Shown here: positions 36,670 through 45,306 of the stretch, piece by piece
Numbering within the stretch: the first letter of the stretch is position 1
Layout of the letters: each line of letters begins with the position of its first letter
Source: Streptomyces himalayensis subsp. himalayensis
Lineage (GTDB): Bacteria > Actinomycetota > Actinomycetes > Streptomycetales > Streptomycetaceae
Direction: 5' to 3'
Assembly: GCF_013778455.1 (NCBI RefSeq)
Contig: NZ_JACEHE010000021.1
Span: forward strand, 62,001-126,000
Length of the DNA stretch: 64,000 bases
Translations under genes and position numbers: made by a program
Notes under the pieces: model-generated
Told to the model about the DNA's origin: nothing
The model's database searches: none
Seen by the model: only the letters and a program-made list of their open reading frames with translations

Positions 36670-37212
36670 ATGGAGAACAACGCACACGCACTGTGTCCGT
36701 CGCTGTCGACCGCGCAGCACCGGCCGACTCCGGAGGGCAGCGCACCGGCGCGCGGAATGGAGCCCGGGGGCCTCTGCCAGGACCTGCCCGGCGGCCCCTC
36801 CCAGGACCTGAAGGCACGGGACGAGGACACCTGCGACCTGGTCACCGTGCCGGCCCGCCAGGGCCTCGAGGCGGTCGACATCCTCCGGCGCGGTCCCTTG
36901 GAGGCCGTCGGTCCCGTTCTGCACGACGGGGGCTGCGACGTACTCGGTTTCCTTGTTCCGCCCGGCACCGCCGACGCCTGGGACGTCCCCGGCAGCGCCT
37001 GCACCCAGACCTTCGGCCGCGGCATCGGCACCGCGCCCGTACCGCCCATCGAGGGCACGCGCTGGCTGCTTCCGCCCGCCGCGGCTCAGTCGGCCGACTC
37101 GGTGCATCCGGCCGACGCGGAGGTCACCGCGCAGGTCACCGACCCGGACGTGCTCCGTGAGGCGCTGGATGAGGCGGCGCGGATGATCGCTGCCGCGGAC
37201 AACTGCCGCTGA
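36670..37212 (+). CDS. small conserved protein, prim-pol-associated style
   Basis: 180-residue soluble protein. The core LVTVPARQGLEAVDILRRG, GPVLHDGGCDVLGFLVPPGTADAWDVPGSACT and GTRWLLPP recalls the C-terminal half of the Streptomyces prim-pol-like proteins such as the one at 26775-27476, but the N-terminal part is missing. The start is ATG 36670 with GGAGG 5 nt upstream. Function unknown. Hypothetical but probably real. Confidence 0.6.
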   Translation: MENNAHALCPSLSTAQHRPTPEGSAPARGMEPGGLCQDLPGGPSQDLKARDEDTCDLVTVPARQGLEAVDILRRGPLEAVGPVLHDGGCDVLGFLVPPGTADAWDVPGSACTQTFGRGIGTAPVPPIEGTRWLLPPAAAQSADSVHPADAEVTAQVTDPDVLREALDEAARMIAAADNCR

Positions 37213-37243
37213 ACGCTTGCGCTGGCTGGGGCGTGTTTTCTTC

Positions 37244-37365
37244 GCCGCTCCGCGGCGGTTTTCGTGCCGCTCCGCGGCACCGGGCTCCCTGCCGCTCCGC
37301 GGCTATTTTCTTCGCCGCTCCGCGGCGGTTTCCCATCCACCCGCCCTTTCGTGCCGCTCCGCGGC
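37244..37365. repeat. five copies of palindromic GCCGCTCCGCGGC
   Basis: The 13-bp sequence occurs exactly at 37244, 37266, 37291, 37314 and 37353. Each copy can fold into a small hairpin or pair with another. They fill the gap between the genes ending at 37212 and starting at 37425; several are followed by T-rich stretches (TTTTC), like terminators in series. Confidence 0.85.
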
Positions 37366-37424
37366 GCCAGGCGCGTGCCCCACGCGAGGCCCCCTTCCCC
37401 CCCCAGGCACCCGATAATGAGCAG

Positions 37425-38300
37425 GTGGCGCGGTCGAAGGACAAAAAGGCGAGGGGCAGGCGGGACGCTGTGGCGGCCGTCGTGGCCGAGGTCGACGGTG
37501 GGCTCGCCGAGCTGATACCCGACCGGGACCGGGTACGCGCCTGGACGCTGCTCGTCGACGGCGCCCCGCAGTCGCACGTCGATCTCGACGACCCCGCGTA
37601 TCTCTCCTTCGAGTACCAGCGCAGGCTCGGCCACGTCATCGATCTCGTCGCGCCGCCGGGAAAGCCGGTGCAGGCCGTGCATCTCGGCGGAGGCGCCTTC
37701 ACTCTCGCCCGGTACGTCGCCGCCACCCGCCCCCGCTCCACCCAGCAGATCGCCGAGCGCGACGCGGCCCTCGTGCAACTCGTCCGTCGCGAACTCCCGT
37801 TGGATCCCGGCGCCCGCATACGGGTGCGCTCCGCCGACGCCCGCGCCGCGCTCGCCAAGATCCCCGACGGCTGGGCCGACATGGTGATCGCGGATGTGTT
37901 CAGCGGCGCCCGCACCCCCGCGCATCTCACCAGCGCCGAGTTCCTGCACGACGTACGCAGGGTCCTCGGACCGGGCGGCTGGTACGCCGCCAACCTCGCC
38001 GACGGGCCGCCGCTCGCCCATCTGCGCGGCCAGATCGCGACGGCCGCGGCCGTCTTCCCCGAGCTCGCCCTCGTCGCCGACCCGACCGTGCTGCGCGGCA
38101 AGCGCTTCGGAAACGCCGTCCTCGTCGCCTCCGGCCTGCCCCTGCCGGTCGCCGAACTGACCCGGCGCGCCGCGAGTGATCCACACCCCGGACGGGTCGA
38201 GCACGGGCGGGCACTCGCCGATTTCACCGGGGGAGCGGCGGTGGTGACGGACGCGAGCGCCGTCGCATCACCAGCGCCGCCGCCGTCCGTCTTCCGCTGA
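37425..38300 (+). CDS. spermidine synthase-like methyltransferase-fold protein
   Basis: 291-residue protein with the Rossmann fold of spermidine synthase and SAM methyltransferases: AYLSFEYQRRLGHVIDL, nucleotide motif AVHLGGGAFTLARYVA, acidic partner IAERDAALVQLV, then ADMVIADVFSGARTPAHLTSAEFLHDVRRVLGPGGWYAANLAD. Key polyamine-site residues are not evident, so it may act on another substrate. The start is GTG 37425 after a weak GAGCAG; the 64 codons upstream are translated repeat DNA. It converges with bglC. Confidence 0.75.
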   Translation: MARSKDKKARGRRDAVAAVVAEVDGGLAELIPDRDRVRAWTLLVDGAPQSHVDLDDPAYLSFEYQRRLGHVIDLVAPPGKPVQAVHLGGGAFTLARYVAATRPRSTQQIAERDAALVQLVRRELPLDPGARIRVRSADARAALAKIPDGWADMVIADVFSGARTPAHLTSAEFLHDVRRVLGPGGWYAANLADGPPLAHLRGQIATAAAVFPELALVADPTVLRGKRFGNAVLVASGLPLPVAELTRRAASDPHPGRVEHGRALADFTGGAAVVTDASAVASPAPPPSVFR

Positions 38301-38416
38301 GGGTCTCCGCCTGCCCTCAGCCGTGCCTTGTGTTCCCCCGCAGTGCCCTAGTGTTCCTCAGCAATGCCCTTTTGTTCCTTAGTCGTACCCTTTGTTCCTC
38401 GGCTGTTTCCTTGGTC

Positions 38417-38443
38417 GTGCGGCGCCCCGGAGGGACGCCGCAC
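38417..38443. terminator. hairpin between convergent genes, with upstream degenerate repeats
   Basis: GTGCGGCG (38417-38424) pairs with CGCCGCAC (38436-38443), just downstream of bglC. Just before it, at about 38318-38405, lie four degenerate 20-23 bp units around GCCCTTTTGTTCCTTAG that are pyrimidine-rich. Confidence 0.65.
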
Positions 38444-38464
38444 CGCGGTGCCGGGCCCCGGGTT

Positions 38465-39889
38465 CTACTCGCCGCCCGTCTCCGCCGACGGCACCGCCCC
38501 CGTCCTCGCCACCTCCCCGTACCACCGGGCGCTCGACTTCGGCGTACGGGCCAGCGTCGCGTAGTCCACGTACACCGCGCCGAACCGCTTCTCGTAGCCG
38601 TACGCCCACTCGAAGTTGTCCATCAGGGACCAGAGGTAGTAGCCGCGGACGTCGGCGCCGTCGGTGATCGACTGCCGTACGGCGGAGAGGTGGCCGTGCA
38701 GATAGGCGATGCGCTCCGGGTCGTGGACGCGGCCGTCGGGGTCCGGCTTGTCGTCGTAGGCCGCGCCGTTCTCGGTGATGTACAGCGCCAGGCCCGGTGC
38801 CTCGCGGGAGTAGCGCATGATCAGCTCGTGCAGGCCGGTGGGGTCGATGGTCCAGCCCATCTCCGTGCGGTCGCCGGGGGTCTGGTGGAACGCCACGTCG
38901 TCGGCGGCCGGCCAGGGGGAGTGGTTGCTCTCGCCGTGGCCGTCCGCGCGCGCCCCCGCGGGGGCGTTCTCGGCGCCCGAGACCAGGGTGGGCGTGTAGT
39001 AGTTGAGGCCCAGCGCGTCCAGCGGCTGGTGTATGGCGCCGAGGTCGCCCTGCTGGACGAACGACCAGTCGGTGACCCGGGCCGTGTCGGCGAACAGCGT
39101 CTCGGGGTAGGCGCCGTGCAGCATCGGGCCGTGGAAGATCCCGTTGGCGAGGTTGTCGATGCGCCGCTTTGCGTCCAGGTCCTCGGGCGCGTCCGAAACC
39201 GTCCTGACCACGGATGAGTTGAGGCTCACCGCGACGCTGTTGCGGGCGGGCATCACGCCGCGCAGGGCCGTGGTGCTCAGGCCGTGGGCGAGGTTGAGGT
39301 GGTGGGCGGCGCGCAGGGCGGCCGCGGGGTCCGTGCGGCCGGGGGCGTGCACCCCGGAGCCGTAGCCCAGGAAGGCACTGCACCACGGCTCGTTGAGAGT
39401 GATCCACTGCTCGACGCGGTCTCCGAGGGCCTCGCCCACGATCGCCGCGTATTCGGCGAAACGGTACGCCGTCTCGCGCTCCGGCCAGCCGCCCGCGTCC
39501 TCGAGCTCCTGCGGGAGGTCCCAGTGGTAGAGGGTGACGGCCGGCTTGATGCCGTGTGCGAGCAGCTCGTCGACGAGGCGCCGGTAGAAGTCCAGGCCGC
39601 GCTGGACGGCCGGGCCGCGGCCGGTCGGCTGGACACGCGGCCAGGACACCGAGAAGCGGTACGCGGTGAGGCCGAGGTCCGCCATGAGGGCGACGTCGTC
39701 GCGGTAGCGGTGGTAGTGGTCGACGGCGATATCGCCGGTGTCGCCGCCGTTCACCTTGCCGGGTGTGCGGCAGAAGGTGTCCCAGATCGAGGGGGTGCGG
39801 CCGTCTTCCCGCACCGCGCCTTCGATCTGGTACGCCGAGGTGGCGGCTCCCCAGAGGAAGGCGGGCGGGAAGGTCAGGGGTTCAGGCAT
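38465..39889 (-). CDS. bglC: GH1 beta-glucosidase
   Basis: 474-residue cytoplasmic beta-glucosidase that cleaves imported cellobiose and cellotriose to glucose. GH1 hallmarks: FLWGAATSAYQIEGA at the N-terminus, acid/base Glu167 in TLNEPW, and nucleophile Glu373 in YITENGAAY. The start is ATG 39889, just after the CebR-type box TGGAAGCGCTCCCA; 82 further in-frame codons upstream are intergenic. It follows cebG after a 310-bp gap with a terminator-like hairpin, so it may have its own CebR-controlled promoter besides read-through. Symbol by analogy with the Streptomyces ceb locus. Confidence 0.9.
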   Translation of the reverse strand: MPEPLTFPPAFLWGAATSAYQIEGAVREDGRTPSIWDTFCRTPGKVNGGDTGDIAVDHYHRYRDDVALMADLGLTAYRFSVSWPRVQPTGRGPAVQRGLDFYRRLVDELLAHGIKPAVTLYHWDLPQELEDAGGWPERETAYRFAEYAAIVGEALGDRVEQWITLNEPWCSAFLGYGSGVHAPGRTDPAAALRAAHHLNLAHGLSTTALRGVMPARNSVAVSLNSSVVRTVSDAPEDLDAKRRIDNLANGIFHGPMLHGAYPETLFADTARVTDWSFVQQGDLGAIHQPLDALGLNYYTPTLVSGAENAPAGARADGHGESNHSPWPAADDVAFHQTPGDRTEMGWTIDPTGLHELIMRYSREAPGLALYITENGAAYDDKPDPDGRVHDPERIAYLHGHLSAVRQSITDGADVRGYYLWSLMDNFEWAYGYEKRFGAVYVDYATLARTPKSSARWYGEVARTGAVPSAETGGE

Positions 39890-39902
39890 GGAAGCGCTCC
39901 CA
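39889..39902. promoter_or_regulatory. CebR box at the bglC start
   Basis: TGGAAGCGCTCCCA, one mismatch from the palindromic CebR operator TGGGAGCGCTCCCA. It abuts and includes the first base of the bglC start codon and overlaps its GGGAG ribosome binding site, so a bound repressor would block both transcript elongation and initiation. Confidence 0.75.
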
Positions 39903-40066
39903 TGGGAAGGTCGTGGAAGACCGGTCGGAAGGGATGGAGGAGGGGACCGAAGGGATGGGCGGGGGGTGGCGCGTGAGGGAGTCGCGGGGGGTGGCGGCGT
40001 GAACGGGGGCAGGGGGAGGCAGAGACCCGGGCAGGTGGAGGTGCCGGTGCGACGGTGACCCGGCCC

Positions 40067-40098
40067 GCCGTACGGCACGGAGATCCGTGCCGTACGGC
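40067..40098. terminator. hairpin between cebG and bglC
   Basis: GCCGTACGGCACGG (40067-40080) pairs perfectly with CCGTGCCGTACGGC (40085-40098) around an AGAT loop. It can end or attenuate the cebEFG transcript before bglC. Confidence 0.7.
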
Positions 40099-40199
40099 AC
40101 CGCTCCACGGCCGTCTGAACGGACGCGGTCCGCACGGACCGGCCGTGCGGAGGCCACCGGACGAGGGCGGCTCCGCACGTGGCACGGCCCGCACGGACC

Positions 40200-41102
40200 T
40201 CAGCCCTTGATGGCGCCCTGCATGATTCCGCCGACGATCTGCTTGCCGAACAGGAGGAAGGCGATCAGCAGCGGCAGCGTGCCGAGCAGCGCGCCCGCCA
40301 TGATCACCGCCTGGTCGGGGATGTAGCCGGTGCCGAGCTGCATGAGGGCGACCTGCACGGTCGGGTTCTGCCCGTTGAGGGCGATGATCGGCCAGAGGAA
40401 GTCGTTCCAGGCCATCACGAAGGTCAGAAGCCCCAGCACCGCCATCGCGGGCCGCGCCGCCGGGAAGACGACGTGCCACACGATGCGCAGGCTGTTCGCA
40501 CCGTCGACGCGCGCCGCCTCGATCAGCTCGGTGGGCAGCGCCTGCACCAGGTACTGCCGCATGAAGAACGTGCCGAAGGCGCTGACCAGGGTCGGCAGGA
40601 TCACCGTCTGCAGCTGGTTGGACCAGCCCAGGTCGCTCATCCACAGGTACAGCGGCACGACGGCCAGCTGCGGCGGGACCATCATCGTGCCGATGGTCAC
40701 TAGCAGCAGCGCGCTGGAGAACCGGAACCGCAGCTTGGCGAAGGCGAACCCGGCGAGCGTGGAGAACAGGACCGTACCGACGGTGATGGTCGCGGCGACG
40801 AACGTGGTGTTGAACATCGCGGTGCCGAGACCGGCCTCGCTCCACGCGGTCTCCAGGTTCTTGAACAGGTTCCCGCCGAACCACAGTGGTGGCGGCGTCT
40901 CGGCGAGCCGACGGTCGGTGCGCGAGGCCGCGATGGCCGTCCACACCAGCGGCGCCAGCGAGATCAGCGCGAAGACCGTCAGGACGACATAGGTGACCGG
41001 GCCCGCGTGCAGCTGTTTGCCCGCGCCCATCACCCCGAGCCGCCGGGAACCCCGGTCACCCTTCACCTTCGCCTGAGGGGGCATCAGTTCACTAGTGGTC
41101 AT
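40200..41102 (-). CDS. cebG: cello-oligosaccharide ABC permease CebG
   Basis: 300-residue inner-membrane permease (MalG type) with six helices and the EAA loop EAARVDGANSLRIVWHVVFP. With CebF it forms the channel for cellobiose/cellotriose import; the ATPase MsiK is normally encoded elsewhere and is absent here. Start ATG 41102 overlaps cebF by 4 nt. Confidence 0.88.
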   Translation of the reverse strand: MTTSELMPPQAKVKGDRGSRRLGVMGAGKQLHAGPVTYVVLTVFALISLAPLVWTAIAASRTDRRLAETPPPLWFGGNLFKNLETAWSEAGLGTAMFNTTFVAATITVGTVLFSTLAGFAFAKLRFRFSSALLLVTIGTMMVPPQLAVVPLYLWMSDLGWSNQLQTVILPTLVSAFGTFFMRQYLVQALPTELIEAARVDGANSLRIVWHVVFPAARPAMAVLGLLTFVMAWNDFLWPIIALNGQNPTVQVALMQLGTGYIPDQAVIMAGALLGTLPLLIAFLLFGKQIVGGIMQGAIKG

Positions 41103-42127
41103 TGGGACTTCCTCAGACGGCGGGAGACCAGCATGTTGATCGCGGCGACGATCAGCAGGATCAGGAACATCGACCAGGCGATCGCGGACGCCTTGCCCAG
41201 GTTGCCGATCATCCAGCCCTGGTCGTACATGTACAGGCCGAGCGTCTGGTACTGGTGCTCGGAGCCGCCCTTCGAGCCGCTGACCCCGCCGAACAGCAGC
41301 GGCTCACCGAACAGCTGCGTCGCTCCGATCGTGGAGACGACCACCGTGAACAGGATCGTCGGCCGCAGCATCGGGACCGTCACATGGCGGAACTGCTGCC
41401 AGCGGCCCGCGCCGTCGAGGGCCGCCGACTCGTAGAGGTCGCTGGGGATCGCCTGCATCGCCGCGAGGTAGATCAGCGCGTTGTAGCCGGTCCACCGCCA
41501 GATCACGATCGTGGAGACGGCGAACTGCGAACCCCAGTCCGACTCACGCCAGTTGACCGGGTCGATCCCGACGAAGTCGAGCAGCCAGTTGATCATGCCG
41601 CCGTCCCAGGAGTACAGCAGCACGAACACCAGCGTCGCCGCCGCCACCGAGGTGGCGTACGGGGTGAGCATCACGACCCGCCAGACGACCGAGCCGCGCA
41701 GCCGGTAGTTGAGCAGGTGCGCGAGCCAGAGCGCCGCGAGGAGCTGTGGCACGGTCGAGATGACGCCGATGGTGAAGGTGTTCGTCAGGGCGTTCCAGAA
41801 GAAGTCCGAGGACAGCAGGTTCTTGTAGTTGTCCAGGCCCGCCCAGGTCTGGTTGTCCAGCGCCGACAGCTGCACGTTGTGCAGCGAGTACCAGGCCGTG
41901 TACAGGAGCGGGACGAGCGAGAACGCCCCGAAGATGACGAAGAAGGGGGCGATGAAGACGTACGGCGACGCCTTCATGTCCCAGCGGTACAGCCGGCTGC
42001 GCCAGGAATCGGTGCCGGCCGGTGGTGTACCGCGACCCTGAGCGCCCCGAGCCGCGCCCGGCTGATTGCCGGGCGCGGCGTCGGCGCTCGACGCGGGATG
42101 CGCGAGAGCCTGCTTGGAGCTGCTCAC
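41099..42127 (-). CDS. cebF: cello-oligosaccharide ABC permease CebF
   Basis: 342-residue permease (MalF type) with six main helices and the EAA loop ESAALDGAGRWQQFRHVTVP. The start ATG 42127 overlaps cebE by 4 nt (ATGA), indicating coupled translation. Confidence 0.88.
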   Translation of the reverse strand: MSSSKQALAHPASSADAAPGNQPGAARGAQGRGTPPAGTDSWRSRLYRWDMKASPYVFIAPFFVIFGAFSLVPLLYTAWYSLHNVQLSALDNQTWAGLDNYKNLLSSDFFWNALTNTFTIGVISTVPQLLAALWLAHLLNYRLRGSVVWRVVMLTPYATSVAAATLVFVLLYSWDGGMINWLLDFVGIDPVNWRESDWGSQFAVSTIVIWRWTGYNALIYLAAMQAIPSDLYESAALDGAGRWQQFRHVTVPMLRPTILFTVVVSTIGATQLFGEPLLFGGVSGSKGGSEHQYQTLGLYMYDQGWMIGNLGKASAIAWSMFLILLIVAAINMLVSRRLRKSQ

Positions 42128-43452
42128 TGGCCGAGCACGTCCTTGATCTCCTCGGTGGCCGCCTCCCAGCCCTGCTCAGGGCTCTTGCCCTTCTGCTCGA
42201 CCTGCAGGATGCCGACGTCGGTGATCGCGGTGCCGATCGGCTGGTCCTTGGCGCCGAGGTACTGCGTCGGGATGGTCTTCGCCGAGTCGGAGAAGATCTG
42301 CGTGATGGGCGCGTCCGAGAAGTACGCCGTGGTGTCGGCCGCCGGCTTCAGGTTCGCGTACGCCGACGGGGTCGACGGGAAGCTCGCCTGCTCGGCGAAG
42401 ACCTTCGCCTGCTGCTCGGGCGCGGTCAGCCACTTCGCCAGGGCGATGGCCTCCTTCTGGTGCTTGCTCGCCGTCGGCACACCGAGGAACGCACCGCCCC
42501 AGTTGGCCGCGGTCGGCGCCGCCGCCACGTCCCACTTGCCCTTGCCGGAGTCACCGGACTTCTGCTGGATGTAGCCCATCATCCACGCGGGACAGGCAAC
42601 GGTCGCGAAGGTGCCGTTGGCGTAGCCCTGGTCCCACGGCTTGTCGAACTGCTTCAGCTTCGCCGACATGTCGCTGGTCGCCACCTCCATGGCCACGTCC
42701 CAGGCTTCCTTCACGCCCGCGGACTTGTCCCAGACGACGTTGCCGTCCTTGTCGTAGTAGCGCTCGGTCGCGCCGCCGAGCGCCGCGTTGTAGACGGAGG
42801 AGGCGGAGTCCACGTACTTGGTGCCGCTCGGCGCCTTCTTCATGTAGTCGTTGCCGAGGTCGACGTACTTGGACCAGTCGCCCTTCCACAGCTCGGCGAG
42901 CTTGGTGCGGTCCGTCTCCAGGCCGGCCTTCTCGAACAGGTCCTTGCGGTAGCAGATGGCCATCGGGCCGATGTCGGTGCCGAGCCCGATCGTCTTGCCG
43001 TCCTTGGTGGTGGCCTGCGCCAACTTCCAGTCCAGCCACTGGGACTTGTCGACCTCCTTGCCGAGGTCGACGAACTTGTCGGCCTGCGTCTGCACGGCCT
43101 CGGTGACGTTGCCGACCTCGATCGCCTGGATGTCGTCGGTACCGGAACCGGCCTGCAGACGGGTGAGCGTCTTGGGCCAGTACACGTCGGTGCGGGTGGT
43201 GACGTTCTCCTTGATGTTGATGTCCGGGTTCAGCTTCATGTACTCGTCGTAGAGACCGGCCTGCTTGTAGCCGAACACGCCGAAGGTGCCCACCGTGAGC
43301 GTGATCTTGCCCTTTGCGTCGCCTCCGCCGCTGGAAGAGTCCGACGGACCGTCGTCCGGGTCCTCGGCACAGCCGGCCAGCAGCCCCGTAGTCAGCGCGG
43401 CGACGGCCGCGAGGGCCATCATCCGGTGGGACCGGCGGGTACTCGTGCGCAT
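42124..43452 (-). CDS. cebE: cello-oligosaccharide-binding lipoprotein CebE
   Basis: 442-residue extracellular sugar-binding lipoprotein. A basic n-region, hydrophobic core and lipobox LLAGC place the anchored Cys at about residue 27. The mature part is a family-1 solute-binding protein (GKITLTVGTFGVFGYKQAGLY, DDIQAIEVGNVTEAV). The start is ATG 43452 with AGGAGG upstream. First gene of cebEFG, preceded by a perfect CebR operator at 43565-43584 and a divergent cebR. Confidence 0.9.
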   Translation of the reverse strand: MRTSTRRSHRMMALAAVAALTTGLLAGCAEDPDDGPSDSSSGGGDAKGKITLTVGTFGVFGYKQAGLYDEYMKLNPDINIKENVTTRTDVYWPKTLTRLQAGSGTDDIQAIEVGNVTEAVQTQADKFVDLGKEVDKSQWLDWKLAQATTKDGKTIGLGTDIGPMAICYRKDLFEKAGLETDRTKLAELWKGDWSKYVDLGNDYMKKAPSGTKYVDSASSVYNAALGGATERYYDKDGNVVWDKSAGVKEAWDVAMEVATSDMSAKLKQFDKPWDQGYANGTFATVACPAWMMGYIQQKSGDSGKGKWDVAAAPTAANWGGAFLGVPTASKHQKEAIALAKWLTAPEQQAKVFAEQASFPSTPSAYANLKPAADTTAYFSDAPITQIFSDSAKTIPTQYLGAKDQPIGTAITDVGILQVEQKGKSPEQGWEAATEEIKDVLGQ

Positions 43453-43841
43453 TGCGTCCTCCTGTTGCCTGACGTGCCGACCCCCCGGCCAACTGCACTG
43501 TTGGGCCCGTATATTCACGCTGCGGCTCGGGCGGGGAACGTGCGGGATGTGTAGGTGTCAGGTACTGTGGGAGCGCTCCCACAGGTGATGTGTTGAAGGG
43601 TCGCGGCTCGGCGCGGGGGTGTCAAGGGACCGGACAGCGAGATATGCCTTCAGTTATCGGGCTGTTAGGTACCGGACGGCCGGGCGGCGGCGGACGGACT
43701 GCGGGCGGGGCTGAGGAGCGGACCGGCGACCGGACTGAGGAGCGGATCGAGGGCTGAAGTCCCCGCAGGAGATGGGACCTGACCCGGTCGTAGATCGGAC
43801 TGTTAGATTCCTCACCTGGCACGGTGAACGGGAGGCGGGCA
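43453..43841. other. cebR-cebE divergent regulatory region
   Basis: 389 bp containing the CebR operator and the promoters of both cebE and cebR. Direct repeats of GGACCGGCGACCGGAC-like sequence lie around 43680-43745. No gene is supported here. Confidence 0.5.
43565..43584. promoter_or_regulatory. CebR operator upstream of cebE
   Basis: 20-bp perfect palindrome CTGTGGGAGCGCTCCCACAG with the exact CebR core TGGGAGCGCTCCCA at 43568-43581, 113 bp upstream of the cebE start. In Streptomyces, cellobiose releases CebR from this sequence. Confidence 0.9.
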
Positions 43842-44897
43842 ATGGCAGCGTACGGAGCGCGGAGCCGGGGTGGCCGACGGCCGACGCTGGAAGAGGTCGC
43901 CGCACGCGCGGGTGTGGGCCGCGGCACGGTCTCCCGGGTGATCAACGGTTCGCCACGGGTCAGCGACGCGACACGTGAGGCGGTCGAGGCCGCCGTAGCG
44001 GAACTCGGCTACGTACCGAACACGGCGGCGCGCGCGCTCGCCGCCAACCGTACCGACGCCATCGCCATGGTGGTGCCCGAGCCCGAGACCCGGTTCTTCG
44101 CCGAGCCGTACTTCTCGGACATGCTCCGCGGTGTCGGCTCGCAGCTCTCCGAGACGGAGATGCAGCTGGTGCTGATCTTCGCGGGCAGTGACCGGGAGCG
44201 GAGGCGGCTGGCCCAGTATCTGGCCGCGCACCGGGTGGACGGCGTGCTGCTGGTCTCCGTGCACGCCGATGACCCGCTGCCCGATCTGCTGGCGCAGCTG
44301 GAGATCCCGGCTGTGATCAGCGGCCGGCGGTCCGCAGAGGAGACCTTGCCCTCGGTCGACTCGGACAACTACTCCGGCGCGCGCTCGGCCGTGGAGCACC
44401 TGTTGGCGCGCGGTCGATCGACGATCGGGACCATAACGGGCCGGCTGGAGGTCTACGGTGCGCAGCGCCGTGTCGACGGCTACCGGGGCAGTCTGCGGGA
44501 CGCGGGCCACGAGGTGGACGAAGACCTGATCGTGGCGGGTGACTTCACCGAGGAGGGCGGCCGCCGCGCCATGGCGGAGCTCTTGCGGCGGCGCCCCGGC
44601 CTGGACGCGGTGTTCGCGGGCTCCGACGTGATGGCGGCCGGCGCCCGGCAGGTGTTGCGCGAGGCCGGCCGCCGCATCCCCGACGACGTCGCCCTTGTCG
44701 GCTTCGACGACTCGGCGATCGCCCGCCATATGGATCCGCCGCTGACGAGCGTGCGGCAGCCGATCGAGGAGATGGGCCGGGCCATGATCGATCTCCTGCT
44801 CGCCGAGATCGCCGACGGCCGCCCGGCCGCGTCCCGGGGCCTGGACCGTCAGCAGGTCGTGCTTCCGACACGGCTCGTGGAGCGGGCCTCGTCCTGA
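43842..44897 (+). CDS. cebR: LacI-family repressor CebR
   Basis: 351-residue repressor of cello-oligosaccharide use. LacI-type helix-turn-helix with hinge at about 14-68 (TLEEVAARAGVGRGTVSRVINGS...AARALA), then a periplasmic-binding-protein-like effector domain (DAIAMVVPEPETRFFAEPYFSDM, AVFAGSDVMAAGA, VALVGFDDS). The start is ATG 43842 with GGAGG 7 nt upstream; an in-frame GTG at 43824 is less likely. Divergent from cebEFG with a matching operator between. Confidence 0.9.
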   Translation: MAAYGARSRGGRRPTLEEVAARAGVGRGTVSRVINGSPRVSDATREAVEAAVAELGYVPNTAARALAANRTDAIAMVVPEPETRFFAEPYFSDMLRGVGSQLSETEMQLVLIFAGSDRERRRLAQYLAAHRVDGVLLVSVHADDPLPDLLAQLEIPAVISGRRSAEETLPSVDSDNYSGARSAVEHLLARGRSTIGTITGRLEVYGAQRRVDGYRGSLRDAGHEVDEDLIVAGDFTEEGGRRAMAELLRRRPGLDAVFAGSDVMAAGARQVLREAGRRIPDDVALVGFDDSAIARHMDPPLTSVRQPIEEMGRAMIDLLLAEIADGRPAASRGLDRQQVVLPTRLVERASS

Positions 44898-45026
44898 GGG
44901 GCGCGCCGGGTCTGGACGGGGGGCGGATCACCCGGCGTGCGGGGGTGTGTCCTTGATCGTGTGTTCGCCTTTGACGCAGAAACGATCAGCCGGTGTCTGA
45001 TATCTGGTTGATCTACGGTTTTCGCC

Positions 45027-45302
45027 ATGATTGTTCGCGTCAGATTCGAAAATGGCGAATGTCTTGAATGCGCAGATCAGGGTGGCGGAGCCGTCGTCTA
45101 CTGCTACGCCACGGGCGCGAACGGCACGCTGCTGGTGTACGAGCGAAGCAAGGTCGGGCCTCCGGTGAAGGAGGCCCAGCCGCTTGTCGTGTACGGCCCC
45201 TCGGCGTGGTTCAGCGTGAGCGGTGCCCCGTGTGTCTCTGCGGGGACTCCCGGGGCGCGGGACGCGTACCTTCTCGGGCGCTGCGATCTGCTCCCGTTCT
45301 GA
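45027..45302 (+). CDS. small hypothetical protein
   Basis: 91-residue protein of beta-rich composition (MIVRVRFENGECLECADQGG, GTLLVYERSKVGPPV) with five cysteines (residues 12, 15, 26, 69 and 86). No signal peptide or known domain. The start ATG 45027 follows an AT-richer leader, but no clear Shine-Dalgarno is seen. It precedes the choice-of-anchor remnant by 4 bp. Real but unidentified is my best guess. Confidence 0.5.
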   Translation: MIVRVRFENGECLECADQGGGAVVYCYATGANGTLLVYERSKVGPPVKEAQPLVVYGPSAWFSVSGAPCVSAGTPGARDAYLLGRCDLLPF

Positions 45303-45306
45303 CACC

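Noticed and set aside
41102..43554. Long plus-strand frames across cebFE
   Set aside because: Antisense to three well-supported transporter genes and without recognisable motifs.
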